Of a DNA stretch of 64,000 nt, positions 35,767 through 47,590 are shown one piece after another (within the stretch, counting starts at the first letter, position 1; each line of letters opens with the position of its first letter). The notes under the pieces are model-generated. The model made no database searches. It saw only the letters and a program-made list of their open reading frames with translations, and was not told the DNA's origin. Origin of the DNA: Paulinella micropora. Lineage: Eukaryota > Cercozoa > Imbricatea > Euglyphida. The translations under genes were made by a program, and so were the position numbers. The DNA lies in NCBI GenBank assembly GCA_009731375.1, contig BJOX01000021.1:671407-735406 (forward strand), read 5' to 3'.

Positions 35767-37272
35767 AGAGAAAGAGGGAAGAATCGGCAAGGAGTGGAAG
35801 CCAAAGGAGCGACGTGTTTGGTGTGTTGGGAATGGGAGCACGCGCTGGGCAAAAAGGAGAAGGCGGTGTGGCGTGCGTGCGCCGAGCTTGGGGCTAAGGC
35901 TCCACCCGTGACGGAGCCTGTACTAAACTTGTACTTGACGGGGCTTGACTTTCTAAGCAAGCGCCGCACTATCAGCGCCCCGGACATCATCGGCAGCCTG
36001 AAGACGCGTTTGTTGCAAGAAAGTACAAGACTGGCCCTGCGCTTGTACGTACAAGACCCTCCGTACAGGTGGGAGATTATGCTGGCCGTTGTGTTGCTAT
36101 ACTACTGTGGCGGCGACATCGGAGCGGCCGAACGGATCTGCCTGGGCGCTCGGGCCGACGAGCACGTGCTGGTCGTCGTCGGGAAGAGCGGCATGGTGTG
36201 CAACCGCCTCGCCTTTAAAGAACACGGCAAGAAGGACATGCGGCAATTGTTCCAGCAGTTTAGAGATGTGGGCCAAGCAAATGCGTGCGGTCATTCCTTA
36301 GAATCGCTGGTGAACTTCGCCAAGTCCCTGTTGCAGAAGGACGTGGTCCGCCGCAGAGAGGACGGGGTTGAGCACTTGGTGGGGGGTTTGGTGTCTTACG
36401 AGCAGTGGGCGCGAGACGCGACGCACCTACGCCACAGCGCCGTGAAGAGCTTGGTGTTCCGGAATGTTGAGTGGACGATGCTGCCCTACGAGATGGCAGA
36501 CTTAGGGGGGCTGGTGGTGCTGGCGGGCCTAAAAATGGAACGGGTCCGGTTTGGGGGCGGCAAAGGCAAGAACCAGGTGGCCGAGCTGGCGGTGCAGGTC
36601 GCTCCCTTGCACGGCTCGACCACCGGCGGCTCGACCTCCGGCGGCGAGTGTAACCTGTGCTTCGAATCTTGCTGGGGCCTGCGCTCGTTGCTGCTCGAAT
36701 GCAGTAGCTCGTGCCGGAAAATGAGTGTGAATCTCCAAGACAACCCAGACCTGCAGCAGCTCTCGCTGGTGTCCCGAGAGCCCGTGCTCCAGGGCCTGCA
36801 GGCACAGGTGACCATGGACGCCTTCCCCTCGCTGCTGCGAGTGGACCTTTTGTTCTGGTCTACCCTAAACAGCAAAGCCTGCTTTGAGCTGTGCAAGCAC
36901 GTGGAGGGGACTCTACACCTTGTGCTGCACCGAGGAGGGCCTGGCCACTTGGAGCTGCGGAAAAAAGCTACTGATATTCCCGGCACGATCAAGATTAAAC
37001 ACCTCTTAGTGACGGGGGATGCTTCTTGCCTACAAAGCCTGGCTTTGGAAGGGCTGCAGCCGGATTGGATAGACATGTTGCTGTCTCATGATCCTCAGCC
37101 GAGGCTGGAGCTCACCTTTAGTGGCTGTGACTTAGAGCAGGCGCGCTTGCTGGCCCATGAGAAGCTGGCGTTGTCTTCTACTTTCAAAGAGGGTAGTAAG
37201 TACAAGCTCGTAGCAACGGAATTGACAAACGGACAGCCAGAATGGGCGGGGCGGGGCGCTGGGGGGTTGTGA
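35755..37272 (+). CDS. LRR-like protein of unknown family
   Basis: 505 residues from ATG 35755. The first 10 residues are an Arg/Glu run encoded by the end of the GA tract, so a downstream start is possible. Residues 15-40 have a CLVC pair. From about 220 to 480 there are irregular leucine-rich segments (SLVFRNVEW, LVVLAGLKMERVRF, LRSLLLECSS, LQQLSLVSREP, LRVDLLFW, LVLHRGG) resembling the LRR half of F-box/LRR proteins such as that at 25021-26063. A helical region at 75-190 could replace the F-box. No signal peptide. Function not assigned. Confidence 0.65.
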
Positions 37273-37402
37273 GCGCGGGTCATGCAGAATTTCCTAGGTA
37301 GTGTTTTTCCAAACTACCAGACCTTTGTTGTAAGTACATTTTCACCAGAGCAATGATTGTGTAACTGCGGCGCGAAGATCTTTTAATAAAATGCAGGCGT
37401 TT

Positions 37403-39142
37403 TTAGTTGTGCTTGTCCGGCGCCGGCCGGAGTCGGGCCAGCTCGATCTGCGCGTCTTGGCAGCCGTGGTCGGCGGCCCGTCTCCACCACTCCTCTGCCT
37501 TGGCCAGGTCTCTGGCCACGCCCGTCCCCCGTGCATAGCACCAACCCAGATTGAGCTGGGCGGCGGGGAGTTCCTGTTCGGCTGCTAGCTGGTAGTATGC
37601 CGTGGCGCGGGCGTGGTCCTTGGCTATGCCCCGCCCCGCTAAATAGCAGGCCCCGAGCTCGCGCTGCGCTTTGGCACAGCCTAGCTCCGCCGCGCGCTGG
37701 TAGCAGCGGACGGCCGCCGCGTCGTCCCGCGCTGTACCCAGCTTTTGCTGGTAGCATTTGCCTAGCAAGAAGAGCGCTTCCGGGTGGGGGCTATCACTGC
37801 CCGCGGCTTGTTGGTAGTAGCGAAAGGCCAGCTCGGGGTCCTTGCGCACGACTGGCGCCAGCCCTTTGGCATAGTACTTGCCTAGTTCGACACAGGCCTG
37901 CTGGTTGCCCCGCTCTGCACCCCGCCTGTAGTAGTAGATAGCAGTGAACAGGTCCTTGGGAATGCCGATTCCCTCAGCGCAGCAACGGGCCAGCCCCAGG
38001 CAGGCTGCGGCTTGGCCGTGCCGGAACGCGCGTTCGTAGTACGACCAGGCCAAAGAAGCTGCAGAATGTTCCACCCCCCTGTCTGCAAAGTAACGCTCAG
38101 CGAGCGCCAACTCAGCTTCCGCGTGTTCTTGCCCGGCGGCCGCCTTTAGGCATTGCAAGGCTTTTGCCTCGTCTCGCTCCGTGCCCTCTCCGCTCTGCAG
38201 GTGTTGTGCTAGCTGGTACAGGGCAGCCGGGTGCTTTTGCTCGGCGGCCCGGGCAGCCCAGCGACAAGCCAGCACCGGGTCGCTGGGGCGGTACCAACGG
38301 GCTAGCTCCAGCTGCGCGGCGACCAGGCCTTGCTCGGCCGCGCGGGTGTACCACTTGAGGGCCGACAAATGCTGCTCGACCCGCTTGGCACACCGCAGCC
38401 CCAGTTCATATTGAGCCTCGGGGCGACCACGCGCAGCATCCCGCCGGACTTGCTCGTCCGTCCGCGCACACAAACCTCGGATGTATTTGCGGTGCCTGCG
38501 TTCGGCCTCTTTAGCTGCCCTCTTAGCCCGATGGGCACGCACTTCCAGCACATGGGCTTCCAGTCCGTCCAGCCCCAGCCCGAGCTGGACTAACACGTCA
38601 CAGACCGCGCCGGAGCGGATGAGGTGCGGTAGGCCCGTAGGCGAGTTCTGTAGGTCAGCGGCCGCGAACAGCTCCCGTGGCTCAGCGCACAACCCAGCTA
38701 TCGCCGGAATCACGTCTTGTTGCGCAACACTCCACGAGCACCAATCCTTGCCACCCAGGAGTGCCCAGAAGGTGCGTGTGCGCACTTTGTCTGCCTCAGA
38801 GATAGCCCCGAGATGCCAACACTTGGGCTCTAGACAATCTTGTCGTATAAGACGGCACACGCGTAATAGGGGAAGTGCTGTTCTATAGTAACGAGCCCGG
38901 GCGGCGGCCTCTGGCGGGGGGCCTTCCCCGAGCAGAAAACTCAGGATCAGACCCCACATTGCGCGGTCAAGTACCTGCGGGAGTGGACGGGGGGGTTTGA
39001 TAACCTGCCTGCGCAAAGAGCCTACTTGAGCCGCCAGCCTATCACGTGGCAGCGCGGAGAGCCCGCGCGTACGGAGGCCCAGACTAGCCTCGAGCTTTTT
39101 GCACTCTTCCAGCAGCTCATGCTTGCGCTTGCGTCTCGGCAT
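37403..39142 (-). CDS. F-box-like/Sel1-repeat protein
   Basis: 579 residues from ATG 39142. Residues 1-40 are basic and helical. An F-box-like stretch, LDRAMWGLILSFLL followed by LPLLRVCRLIRQDC, lies at about 58-104. Residues 230-570 contain nine or ten Sel1 repeats of about 36 residues (AQYELGLRCAKR, AQLELARWYRPS, AQRELGACYLAGRGIA, AQLNLGWCYARGTGVA). Sel1 solenoids joined to an F-box would make a substrate receptor for an SCF-type ubiquitin ligase. F-box identity is moderate. The 3' end has AATAAAATG at 37385-37393, on the plus strand, and the gene converges on the LRR-like gene. Confidence 0.8.
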   Translation of the reverse strand: MPRRKRKHELLEECKKLEASLGLRTRGLSALPRDRLAAQVGSLRRQVIKPPRPLPQVLDRAMWGLILSFLLGEGPPPEAAARARYYRTALPLLRVCRLIRQDCLEPKCWHLGAISEADKVRTRTFWALLGGKDWCSWSVAQQDVIPAIAGLCAEPRELFAAADLQNSPTGLPHLIRSGAVCDVLVQLGLGLDGLEAHVLEVRAHRAKRAAKEAERRHRKYIRGLCARTDEQVRRDAARGRPEAQYELGLRCAKRVEQHLSALKWYTRAAEQGLVAAQLELARWYRPSDPVLACRWAARAAEQKHPAALYQLAQHLQSGEGTERDEAKALQCLKAAAGQEHAEAELALAERYFADRGVEHSAASLAWSYYERAFRHGQAAACLGLARCCAEGIGIPKDLFTAIYYYRRGAERGNQQACVELGKYYAKGLAPVVRKDPELAFRYYQQAAGSDSPHPEALFLLGKCYQQKLGTARDDAAAVRCYQRAAELGCAKAQRELGACYLAGRGIAKDHARATAYYQLAAEQELPAAQLNLGWCYARGTGVARDLAKAEEWWRRAADHGCQDAQIELARLRPAPDKHN

Positions 39143-39229
39143 GTGTGTAAAAATATAACAAGATGGTGTGCGAGCTAATCCATGGCTTCTCGGGAAGCTG
39201 GCTACAAAACCCGCCGGCGCGGGGGGGAG

Positions 39230-39261
<32 letters not shown>

Positions 39262-39420
39262 GNNNNNNNNNNCCCCTTTCTCTCTATATCCAGCCCGCGT
39301 CAACGTTGTGGCACATGCGTGCGTCGAGCATTTAATTTAAAAAAAATAAACTGTTTTGTGCTTTGTGAAATTCTTGCACTAATATTATAGTACAGCCGCC
39401 AGGTTCTAGATCTCAGTAAA
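39143..39420. other. Divergent spacer with G-run and gap
   Basis: CCCGCCGGCGCGGG, a long G-run, N at 39263-39272 and an AT-rich leader (AATTTAAAAAAAATAAAC). Promoters of the flanking divergent genes should lie here. Confidence 0.6.
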
Positions 39421-41809
39421 ATGGAACAATCGACTCTGAATGAGCCGAAGCTTATTGTGCCTGGATTCAAAGTACGGAGGTTACATGCGCGGGTCTCGGA
39501 TCCGACCCCTCTTGCAAGCGGCTCTGCGCTTGCTACCGCAATTCAAGCTCCGCAGGATGAAACACCAGACAAAGAAGGTACGGATAGCAGTGTAGATTCT
39601 GCAATTTTGCCGCGGGTTGGCACCCATAAACCCAGGGAGCTGCGTCGTGCTCCGTTGTTTGTAGTGCTGACAATGTTATGCGCGGCGGTGGTGCTCTGGC
39701 ACCCATCACAGGGTTGGTGGGTTAATGTGCAAGTGTCCCCGCCGGCGCAGATACCTTTGAGCCCTGAGGAGGCAGACGTTGAGGAACGCCACCAGTGGAA
39801 CATTCTGGTGCAATCAGTGCACAACTATAGCTGGCGAAGAGACTACGGCCCTCTGCTGCAAGAGGCGCTAAAAAAAGCAGAGTTCAAGCCGCCGCGATTA
39901 TCGAGCGTGGCGCGTTCCAACTGCACCAAACAGTTGGCGACTTGGTTGTGGGACACGCTCGGCCCGCGCACGTCGAGCAACACTACTCTGGTGCGCAAGC
40001 TGATGCGCGAGATGCGTCTGGACCGTTTCGAGCCGCTGGTGGCTGCAACTGAGAAGCTTTTACGGAAGCCGCAGAGCCTGCAGCCGCTAGTGAACAAGGT
40101 GAGCGACTGTGCAGCCCAGAACGTCATGCTAGGGGCCGCAGCCTGCCGCCTGGTAGACGAGCCAGAGCTGCTGGCGGGACAGCTTGGCTCGCTTCCCCGG
40201 GAGGTCCTAGAGATTGCGTGGCAAGAGCTACTGACTTGGACGCTTGTCCTCGAAGCCTGGACGCAGGCCTGCCAGGCCAGTTACGTATTTGCGCACGATC
40301 TTGTGTTTTATCTAAGACGCGAGTTTGTGGGCGGGGCGAGCACTGCGACCAACTTTGGTCTGGGCTGGTGGGACGCGACTGTTAGTGAATTTTTGCACAC
40401 TAAGTTTACTAGCATAGAGTCGGCCCTGTCTAGGTACAACCGGGCGCGCGCAAATCGTGCTCCGAGCGGGCTTGAAGGTACATGGCTAACCATCAACATC
40501 CTGGAGGCCGTGTCGCTGGACGCCCACAAGGGACTGGACGATAATGTCGTGGCGGGGCTTGCGGTGGCGCACGAGGTACAAAACCGCGACTTTACGCGTG
40601 TGGCAGAAATTGGCGGCAACCAGGAATTCCGCTGGGCTCTGGGCACGCAGTTTGCAGACAGCTACATAGCTTGGAACCTGAACTTTAATCTGGGCAGTTT
40701 GGAGGCGTGGTCGCCCTTGTCCAAACTTCTCTTGCCATCGGTAGTTTGCACACGTGATGACTTCGAAGCAGAAACGTTTCTATCGGCGCGTGTGTGCTCC
40801 TTGTTCTTTTTCATGCTGCTGCAAGGGCTACCCCAACGCCCTGCGCAGCTTCCAGTCGCCGCCCAGCGCTTTCCATTTACTGCGCGCGGAAGCACTGGCA
40901 AGGGCCCTGGCCAACACTACGCTCGACACGCTAACGCTCTACAGCCCCCCCAGCGCCGAGCAGGTGCTGCGCATGCAGCATGATCTGCCAGGCCATTTGT
41001 CTTTGCTGAGCTACTTGGGACCCTACGGCTGGCGGCTTGCGCTCTGTACGAGCATGTGGGTAAGTTGCCTGTTGGCAGGCATCGCGCTGGAGCTCGGCTC
41101 GCGCTCCTGGCTGCGCCACAGACCCCCCGACGCCAGGTTTCTCAAGACCAGCTGGTGGCTTGTGCAGACACTGTTCCCGCTGCTACAAGTGATTGGCATC
41201 TACTCGTTCTCGGTGTTTGGCCTGCCCTTTATAGTGCTTGGACTCTTTAAGTTCGGGATGCCCGAAATTAGCACGTACCTAGTCTTGAGCTTCTGTATCC
41301 ACGACGAGCGGGGGCGTCCGATCCCTTGGTACGGCGCGCTGCATTTTCTGAACGGGCTAGCCACTGTGTTGCATCACGCCGCTACCCTCTGGCTGGTGTG
41401 CTCGTTCATTACACGCACTACGTCGCTCAGCGGGGTCGATTATCTGGGCGTGTCGTTGCCGCTTGTGTGCCAACATTATTTCGTCGCGCTGCGTTTTCAT
41501 GCAAAAATCTTATATGCAGCCATTGAGCTCGTACTGGAGATCTGGTGGGAAGTAGAAGTTTGGAACGTGATGCCCAAGTACGTGCGTTTTCACGAACAGC
41601 GTGTTATCTGGGCTATGCTTTGTGCTCACTGGCTGTATTGGGTGGTGGGCGTGCTAGAATGGTTGCTGGAGCGATTTGGGCTTGGCCAGCCATCGGGCGT
41701 GGGTGTAGAGACTACTCCTCCGGCAGGTGCCCCAACCCACCGGCGCAATCAGACACTAGATCGCATGCGCCTGGCCGCCAGCCTCAAGGGCCTGCAGGGC
41801 TTTGAGTAA
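39421..41809 (+). CDS. Multipass membrane protein, one frameshift near 40830
   Basis: ATG 39421 opens a frame that is sensible to about residue 470. The remainder continues in the +1 overlapping frame to TAA 41809, giving about 795 residues. The switch is at GGCTACCCCAACGCC (40827-40840), a C-run. There is one membrane helix at about 80-98 (LFVVLTMLCAAVVLW), a large domain to about 540 with several N-glycosylation sites, then four or more helices in the second part (SMWVSCLLAGIALEL, LLQVIGIYSFSVFGLPFIV, LHFLNGLATVLHHAATLW). The layout suggests a type II or multipass surface protein with an external domain. The family is not recognised. Both halves have similar codon use, so a single gene is likely. 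Confidence 0.6.
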
Positions 41810-41979
41810 GATCGAGAAACATCTCCCAACGTCGGCTCCAGTGGTTTTGTTGTTTAATTAAAGTAAATACTCCCCGTGAATCAGTGCCAGTTGTAAGACT
41901 TTATCATAGCCAATCCTATCCAATACATAGAGTTTTTCTTAGCAATATGTCTGCGAAAACAAAACGTTTTGCGATAAGA
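41810..41979. other. Convergent 3' region with TTTAATTAAA
   Basis: TTGTTTAATTAAAG at 41848-41861 gives a poly(A)-like AATTAAA on both strands between two converging genes. Confidence 0.4.
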
Positions 41980-44900
41980 TTAAGGGGCGCACTGTGCGTG
42001 CCTCTGCAGGGTCAGAGTGAGCTCGGCCACCTGCGCGTCCGACATAGCCCCGCAAGTGCCGCCCATCGCCGCCGAGTAGCGGTAGTACATTTCTGTGACA
42101 ATGAACCTGTAGGTCCGGAAGGCCTGTGCCGAGCCGGAGGCGATGGCAGGCGCGAAAGGAAGCGACTCGCCGGCGGGGCCCGTCCAGGCCAGGGCCGAGG
42201 CATTGTGTAGCATGGTCCAGTCCAGCCCTCCGTTGTTGGAGCCCAGAATAACCAGCGCGGACGGCGCGCGGGTTATGCTAGGAACACTGGCTTGCAAATA
42301 CGACATGAGCGCGAGCGGGCGAAGCACTGCCCTAGGGCTGGAGCTCAAAGTCCAGTACTCTCCGCGCAGCCCGCCGGGCACGCCGGTGATGTTGGTAGTG
42401 AGCGGCGCAGACTGTGTTGCGGTAGAGGTACAGTTTTGGTTGTTGTCCCAGGCATGGCTGGTTACGTAGTTACCAGCTGCGCTTTGCCAGCGATATTGTG
42501 ACGAGCCGTCAAAGATATTGCTGACGGAAAGGGCGGTCATGTAGGTTGTAGAGGCGGTTACGGCCCAGCCCGAGCTCAACGGCGCGCTGGTGTTCAGGGC
42601 GGGGTAGTCCCGCTCTCCCGGCGGGCAGTCGCAGCGGAAGGACCCTGGCGTATTGACGCAGGTCTGGTCGGAGGCGCGGCACTGGTGGGTGCCGCCGGCA
42701 CACTCGTCGTTGTCATGGCAGTGGGGGACGTTCCACTGCAGCTGGAGCTGCAGCTCTGCGACAGAGGCGGAGCCGGGGCACGCGTTGGCGGATGACGGGT
42801 TGGTGTAGTTGTTGTAAGTGGCTTCGAACACGAAGCGGTACAGGGCCAGTGGCTGTGTCACGTAGACAGAGATGCTGCGGCACTGCCCCTGCTGCCAGAC
42901 CCAGCCGTTGGCGGCAAACAAGTTAACCCAGCTGGTGCCGTTGTCAGCGGAGCCCAGCACGCTCAGTGCGGCGGGCGCCTGGTAGTAGTATTGGCTGGGG
43001 CCTGACGGACCCTGCTGCATACTCAAGAGGCCGGTGGCACACAGGTTCAGGCTGCGCAGCGCAGCGCCGCTGGGCGAGAGCGCGCGAAAGCTGAGGTACT
43101 CGCCGCGCACCTGGCCGTTGGCGGCGGGGTTTCCGCCGGTGACGTTGGAGGTGATCGTGGCGTTGGCCGTGGCCTGGCACAGGCAGCTTGTGCCGGCGCA
43201 GGCGCCCGAGTAGCGGTAGTCGGCGCTGGACCAGTAGGTGGCAGGGTCCAAGTCCCCGGCCCGTTGAGCGCCGGCCGGCCCGGCAGCAGCAGCAGCGGCG
43301 GCGGCAGAAAAAGACGAGGCCAGCAGAAGCCACCCCCTGGACGGCGCGGGCTCCGTGCTGTGGTAGACAAGCACGTAGGCGCCAGGTGGCATTTGTGTGT
43401 ACCCCGCAGCACAGACGCAGAGAAAGGAGCCGGGCACGTTGAGGCAGGCTTCGCTGAAGGCGCAGGTGTGGGTGCCCCTGGCGCACTCGTCTATTTCCTG
43501 GCAGGAGGCGGGCAATTCAAGCGTTAGCTTTATCTCGGGCAGATAAGCATAGTCGATCAGCTGCGTCAAGCCATCCATGAGAGTTACAATACAGCTACCG
43601 TAATTCCCGTTGGGGCTGACGCAGTTGTTAGTGATTACTAGCCTAAATGTACTGAAGGGAGTACTGTTAGTGCTGGCAACAGTGCTCCATCCGTCGTGGC
43701 GCCAGACCCAGCCGTCCGGCGGGTGCAGGCTGGTCCAGCCGCCGGCTCCCGAGGGGTCCTGAGCGCCCAGCACCTGCAGCCGTGCGGGTTGCCTGCCGAG
43801 GGCGTAGACATCCATCGAGGTCAGTACGGCGCGCACACCCGCTAGGTTAGATAACTGCAGGTAATCCCCCCGCCAGCCCCCACGGCTTGGGTCTCCCTCG
43901 ACCTGGGCGGTGAGAGGTGCAGAGTCGGTGGGTTCCAGGAAGCAGTCGCTGGCGCCACAACCGGCGGAGGGGCCCTTGATGCCGTAGTTGCCGATCTGCG
44001 CCACCCAGGAGCTGTCGACGGAAGAGTCCATGGCCCTGTCGAAAGTGTTTTGGGAAGACCCTGCAAAAGAGGCCGAGAGCTGCCAGCCGCCCTGCACGGC
44101 CCCGGAGGAGCCAAAGACGGGTTTCCAAGAAATGTTGGGCATGCTCTGGTAGCCGCTGGGGCAGACGCACTGGAAGGAGCCCGGGGTGTTGGCGCAGGAC
44201 TGTCCGCCCCGGCAGCTGTGCGCGCCAGAGGCGCACTCGTCCAGGTCGGTGCAGTGCGGGGTAGACCAGTCGAACTCTGGCTGCAGCTCGACGACCGAGG
44301 CGTAGCCGAAGCCACAGCCCGTGCGGCCCGACAGGGAGAGGTTGGCGTAGACCGCTTCCACAATAAACCGGTACCAGCCCAGGCCCACCGGGCCCGGCGG
44401 TTCCAGCGTGAGCGTGCGGCACTCTGGCCCCCGCGCGCCAGCCTGCCAGCCCCAGCTCTGCTCCGGCCCGCCTGAGCGGTAGAGGCTGCTCCAGACCTCG
44501 CCGTCGGCGCTGCCCACTACCTGCAGCGAGGCCGGGGCCAAGGAATCTCCAGAAGCGCACAACGTTAGCGAGCGCAGGGAGGCCAGGGTGGAGCCCTCCC
44601 CGCGCGTGACTGTGAGGCCGAGGTATTCTCCGCGCACAGGGGCGGCGAGGCCCGTAACAGGAGTGAGGGAGGCCGTTTGGCTAGGCAGGCAGACACAGGT
44701 CGTGCACGTGGGCTCCCCCTCGTAGCGCCCGCCCCCGCTCCACCAGGCAGTGCTCAGGTTGCGGTCCCACGCATGCAGAGCCGGTTGCGGCGGCGAGTCC
44801 GACGAAGAAGAAGCGGCTGCCACCCAGCCGCGGGGCCAGCCCGTCCCGAGCTGGGCAAAGCCCCGCGGGCACTGGCAGAGCCAGCCCCCGTCGGTGTTGA

Positions 44901-45872
44901 CGCAGAGGTGATCGGCGGGGCAGTCGTGCGTCCCCAGCAGGCACTCGTCCAGTTCCACGCAGCCCAAGCGCCGCTCTCGCAGTGTGGGGTTGAAGCGTCC
45001 CAGCGCTAGGTGGTTGGAGCAACCAGACTGCGTATTGGGCGCTGGGAGCTCGTACGCAGCAGTGAACACAAAGCGCAGCTTGTTCCAGTGCCGGCCTCCC
45101 CACACGCCTCCCGCCGCGCCGGGGGGAGCAGTTAGCCGAACGCGATCATCCCCGCTGCTCCAGGCAGGCCAGCTTTGGTTGGCATAGATGCTAGTCCACG
45201 TGCCCCCATTATCCATGCTGCCGACTACGTGCAGTGCGGCCAGCGAGTAGACCGCGGCCCCCTCCCAGAGCTGGAACGGCTGCACCGTCAGCCCCGCCAG
45301 CCCCGCGCGCTTGGGCGTGGTTGAGGTAAGCTCCAGGAACTGCCCCCACAGGTACTGCAAAGGCCTGCCATCATCGAAATACACGGGGCCCGTCTGGGGT
45401 AGTTCAGGATCAGCCCGGGCCTGCCGCACACAGCCGTCCGCGTAAGTCTGCACGCTGCTTTCCCACGCAGAGCTGCTGTCGGTGTCGAACGCCCCGAGGG
45501 CAGGGCTCCTTTCGCTCGAGGCGGACAGCGCCCACCCACGCTCGCTCAGTTGCTGCGCTCCCTCTTGGAGCGTGTATTCTACCACGGACAAAGGCCTGCC
45601 GGGCTCGCAGCTGGGGTCGGGAGACTCCGACGGCGACGCCGACACCGAGGCAGACCTACTCGGCGACGCCGACACCGAGACAGAACTACTCGGCGACTCC
45701 GACACCGAGGCAGAACTACTCGGCGACGCCGACAACGAGGCAGACCTGGTCAGCGACAACGAGACGGAGGCGGAAGCGGACCGCGACGCTGGCACGGGCC
45801 CTAGGGTTGTTCTTAGCACGTCCGTGCTCGTGCTCGCGCTCGTGCTCGTGGTTGCGGGGGGGTTCTGAGTGC

Positions 45873-45940
<68 letters not shown>

Positions 45941-46953
45941 CTAGTCGTAGTACTCTTTTCCGCGTCGCCGCGAGTCAGAATGGAGCTTAAGTCCCCGGTG
46001 ACAACACGAACACCCTTGGCAAACCCCTCCGACAATGCGTCATCCCTCAGCGACCAGCTGCTCAGGTTGGCCTCCAAGGCATCCACGCCCGCAAACAGGT
46101 ACCTGACGTCGACTAGCCGCGACACGTCCCAGGTCAGCTCGCCTGTAATGCGCAGCCTCGAGGCATTCAGAAAAGCCCCGCTAGCGTTACGCAGCGACGA
46201 CGTGTTAAGCTGCCCCAGCCCCGGAATCGTCGCGGCCCCGCAACCCGCAAAGGCCCCCGCCATGATCTCTAACCGCGACGTGTCCCAGCCGCTCACGTTG
46301 GGCCGCAGCCCTGGTGACCAGGCAAACATCTCCGTCAAGTCCCTCGCGTCGCGCACGCGCAGGCCCGCCATGTCCATGTCTAGCAAGGGTAGTGAGGAGA
46401 AAGAGTGGCTCCAGTTCCGCACTTCCTGCGTGCCCTCCCACATGGCCAGCGGGGGCACCGCTCCCAGCCGCGGTGCCCCGCAGAAGTGGCAGCCCTCCTC
46501 GAGAGCCGGCTGCATCTCCCCCCACTGCTCTACGCTCAGCAGGTAAGTCGCTTCGCCGTTCTCTGTTTCCCACACGCGCGTCATGCGCCAGCCCCGCACG
46601 TAGCCCCTGGCGCTCACTCGGTAGACGCCGGGCATGCTGTACTGGTGACGGCAGGCCCCCAGCGCGTCGCTGTGTGCGCACAGCGACGACTCGTTGTCGT
46701 CCCCCCAGTCGACTTCGTACTCGCTCGGCGCGGATTGCTGGAGACGCCGGCGGATAATATTATTCGCCAGAGGCTCGTGCCCCGCTGGCATCACAAAGGA
46801 CGCCCCGGACTCTGTAACGTTTATCCTCAGGACCATTTCTTTTGAGGGCACCACCCGAGCCTTCGGGGGCCAGTTACACCAAGGCGCCCTGAGCGCTCCT
46901 GCTAAACCCTGCAGCGCAGTGCTCACCAGGCACCACCAAAGCCAAGATTGCAT
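41980..46953 (-). CDS. Large secreted surface protein: BspA/DUF285 repeats, Thr/Ser stalk, four EGF and five discoidin-like modules
   Basis: 1657 residues from ATG 46953. A signal peptide ([17 protein letters not shown]) occupies residues 4-20. Residues about 170-325 have BspA-like/DUF285 repeats ([38 protein letters not shown]). An ACT-repeat Thr run follows at about 335-365, then a Ser-rich stretch to about 450. After this, a module of about 240 residues is repeated five times; each resembles a discoidin (F5/8 type C) fold, with [12 protein letters not shown] or [14 protein letters not shown] near its start. Modules are separated by calcium-binding EGF domains near 668, 903, 1154 and 1414 ([22 protein letters not shown]). 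There is no C-terminal membrane anchor, and the end is Cys-Ala-Pro. It is likely an adhesive cell-wall, cell-surface or virion-fibre protein that binds glycans. Confidence 0.85.
45869..45941. repeat. (TAG/AGT)n microsatellite coding poly-Thr
   Basis: About 23 AGT/TAG units in frame within the surface-protein gene encode Thr on the minus strand and form the first part of the stalk. Length variation would change stalk length without shifting frame. Confidence 0.85.
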
Positions 46954-47590
46954 TTTCGCTCGTTTCGCTTCCTACTGCTTTTCTTGTCTTCCTTTCAAGT
47001 TTATTTAACAGATTCTCCGAAGAGGCAATCACCTTTGCAATTTCCAAAGGGGGAGGGGAGAGAAAAACAGAAAGNNNNNNNNNNNNNNNNNNNNNNNNNN
47101 NNNNNNNNNNNNNNNNNNNNNNNNNNNNNNNNNNNNNNNNNNNNNNNNNNNNNNNNNNNNNNNNNNNNNNNNNNNNNNNNNNNNNNNNNNNNNNNNNNNN
47201 NNNNNNNNNNNNNNNNNNNNNNNNNNNNNNNNNNNNNNNNNNNNNNNNNNNNNNNNNNNNNNNNNNNNNNNNNNNNNNNNNNNNNNNNNNNNNNNNNNNN
47301 NNNNNNNNNNNNNNNNNNNNNNNNNNNNNNNNNNNNNNNNNNNNNNNNNNNNNNNNNNNNNNNNNNNNNNNNNNNNNNNNNNNNNNNNNNNNNNNNNNNN
47401 NNNNNNNNNNNNNNNNNNNNNNNNNNNNNNNNNNNNNNNNNNNNNNNNNNNNNNNNNNNNNNNNNNNNNNNNNNNNNNNNNNNNNNNNNNNNNAGGGAGG
47501 GAGAGAAGAAAAAAAAATACAATTTTTATTTATTAAAAAAAAGAAAAAAGTCTTTTTTTGGGGGGAGAGGGGTAAAGGGGCGTTTCTCTC
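46954..47590. other. Gapped region between the two EGF genes
   Basis: Upstream of the large surface protein: ATTTTCGCTCGTTTCGC, TTTATTTAACAG, then purine-rich sequence, N at 47075-47493, an A-rich run with TTTATTTATTAAAA and a short G-run before the stop of the next gene. Confidence 0.6.
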
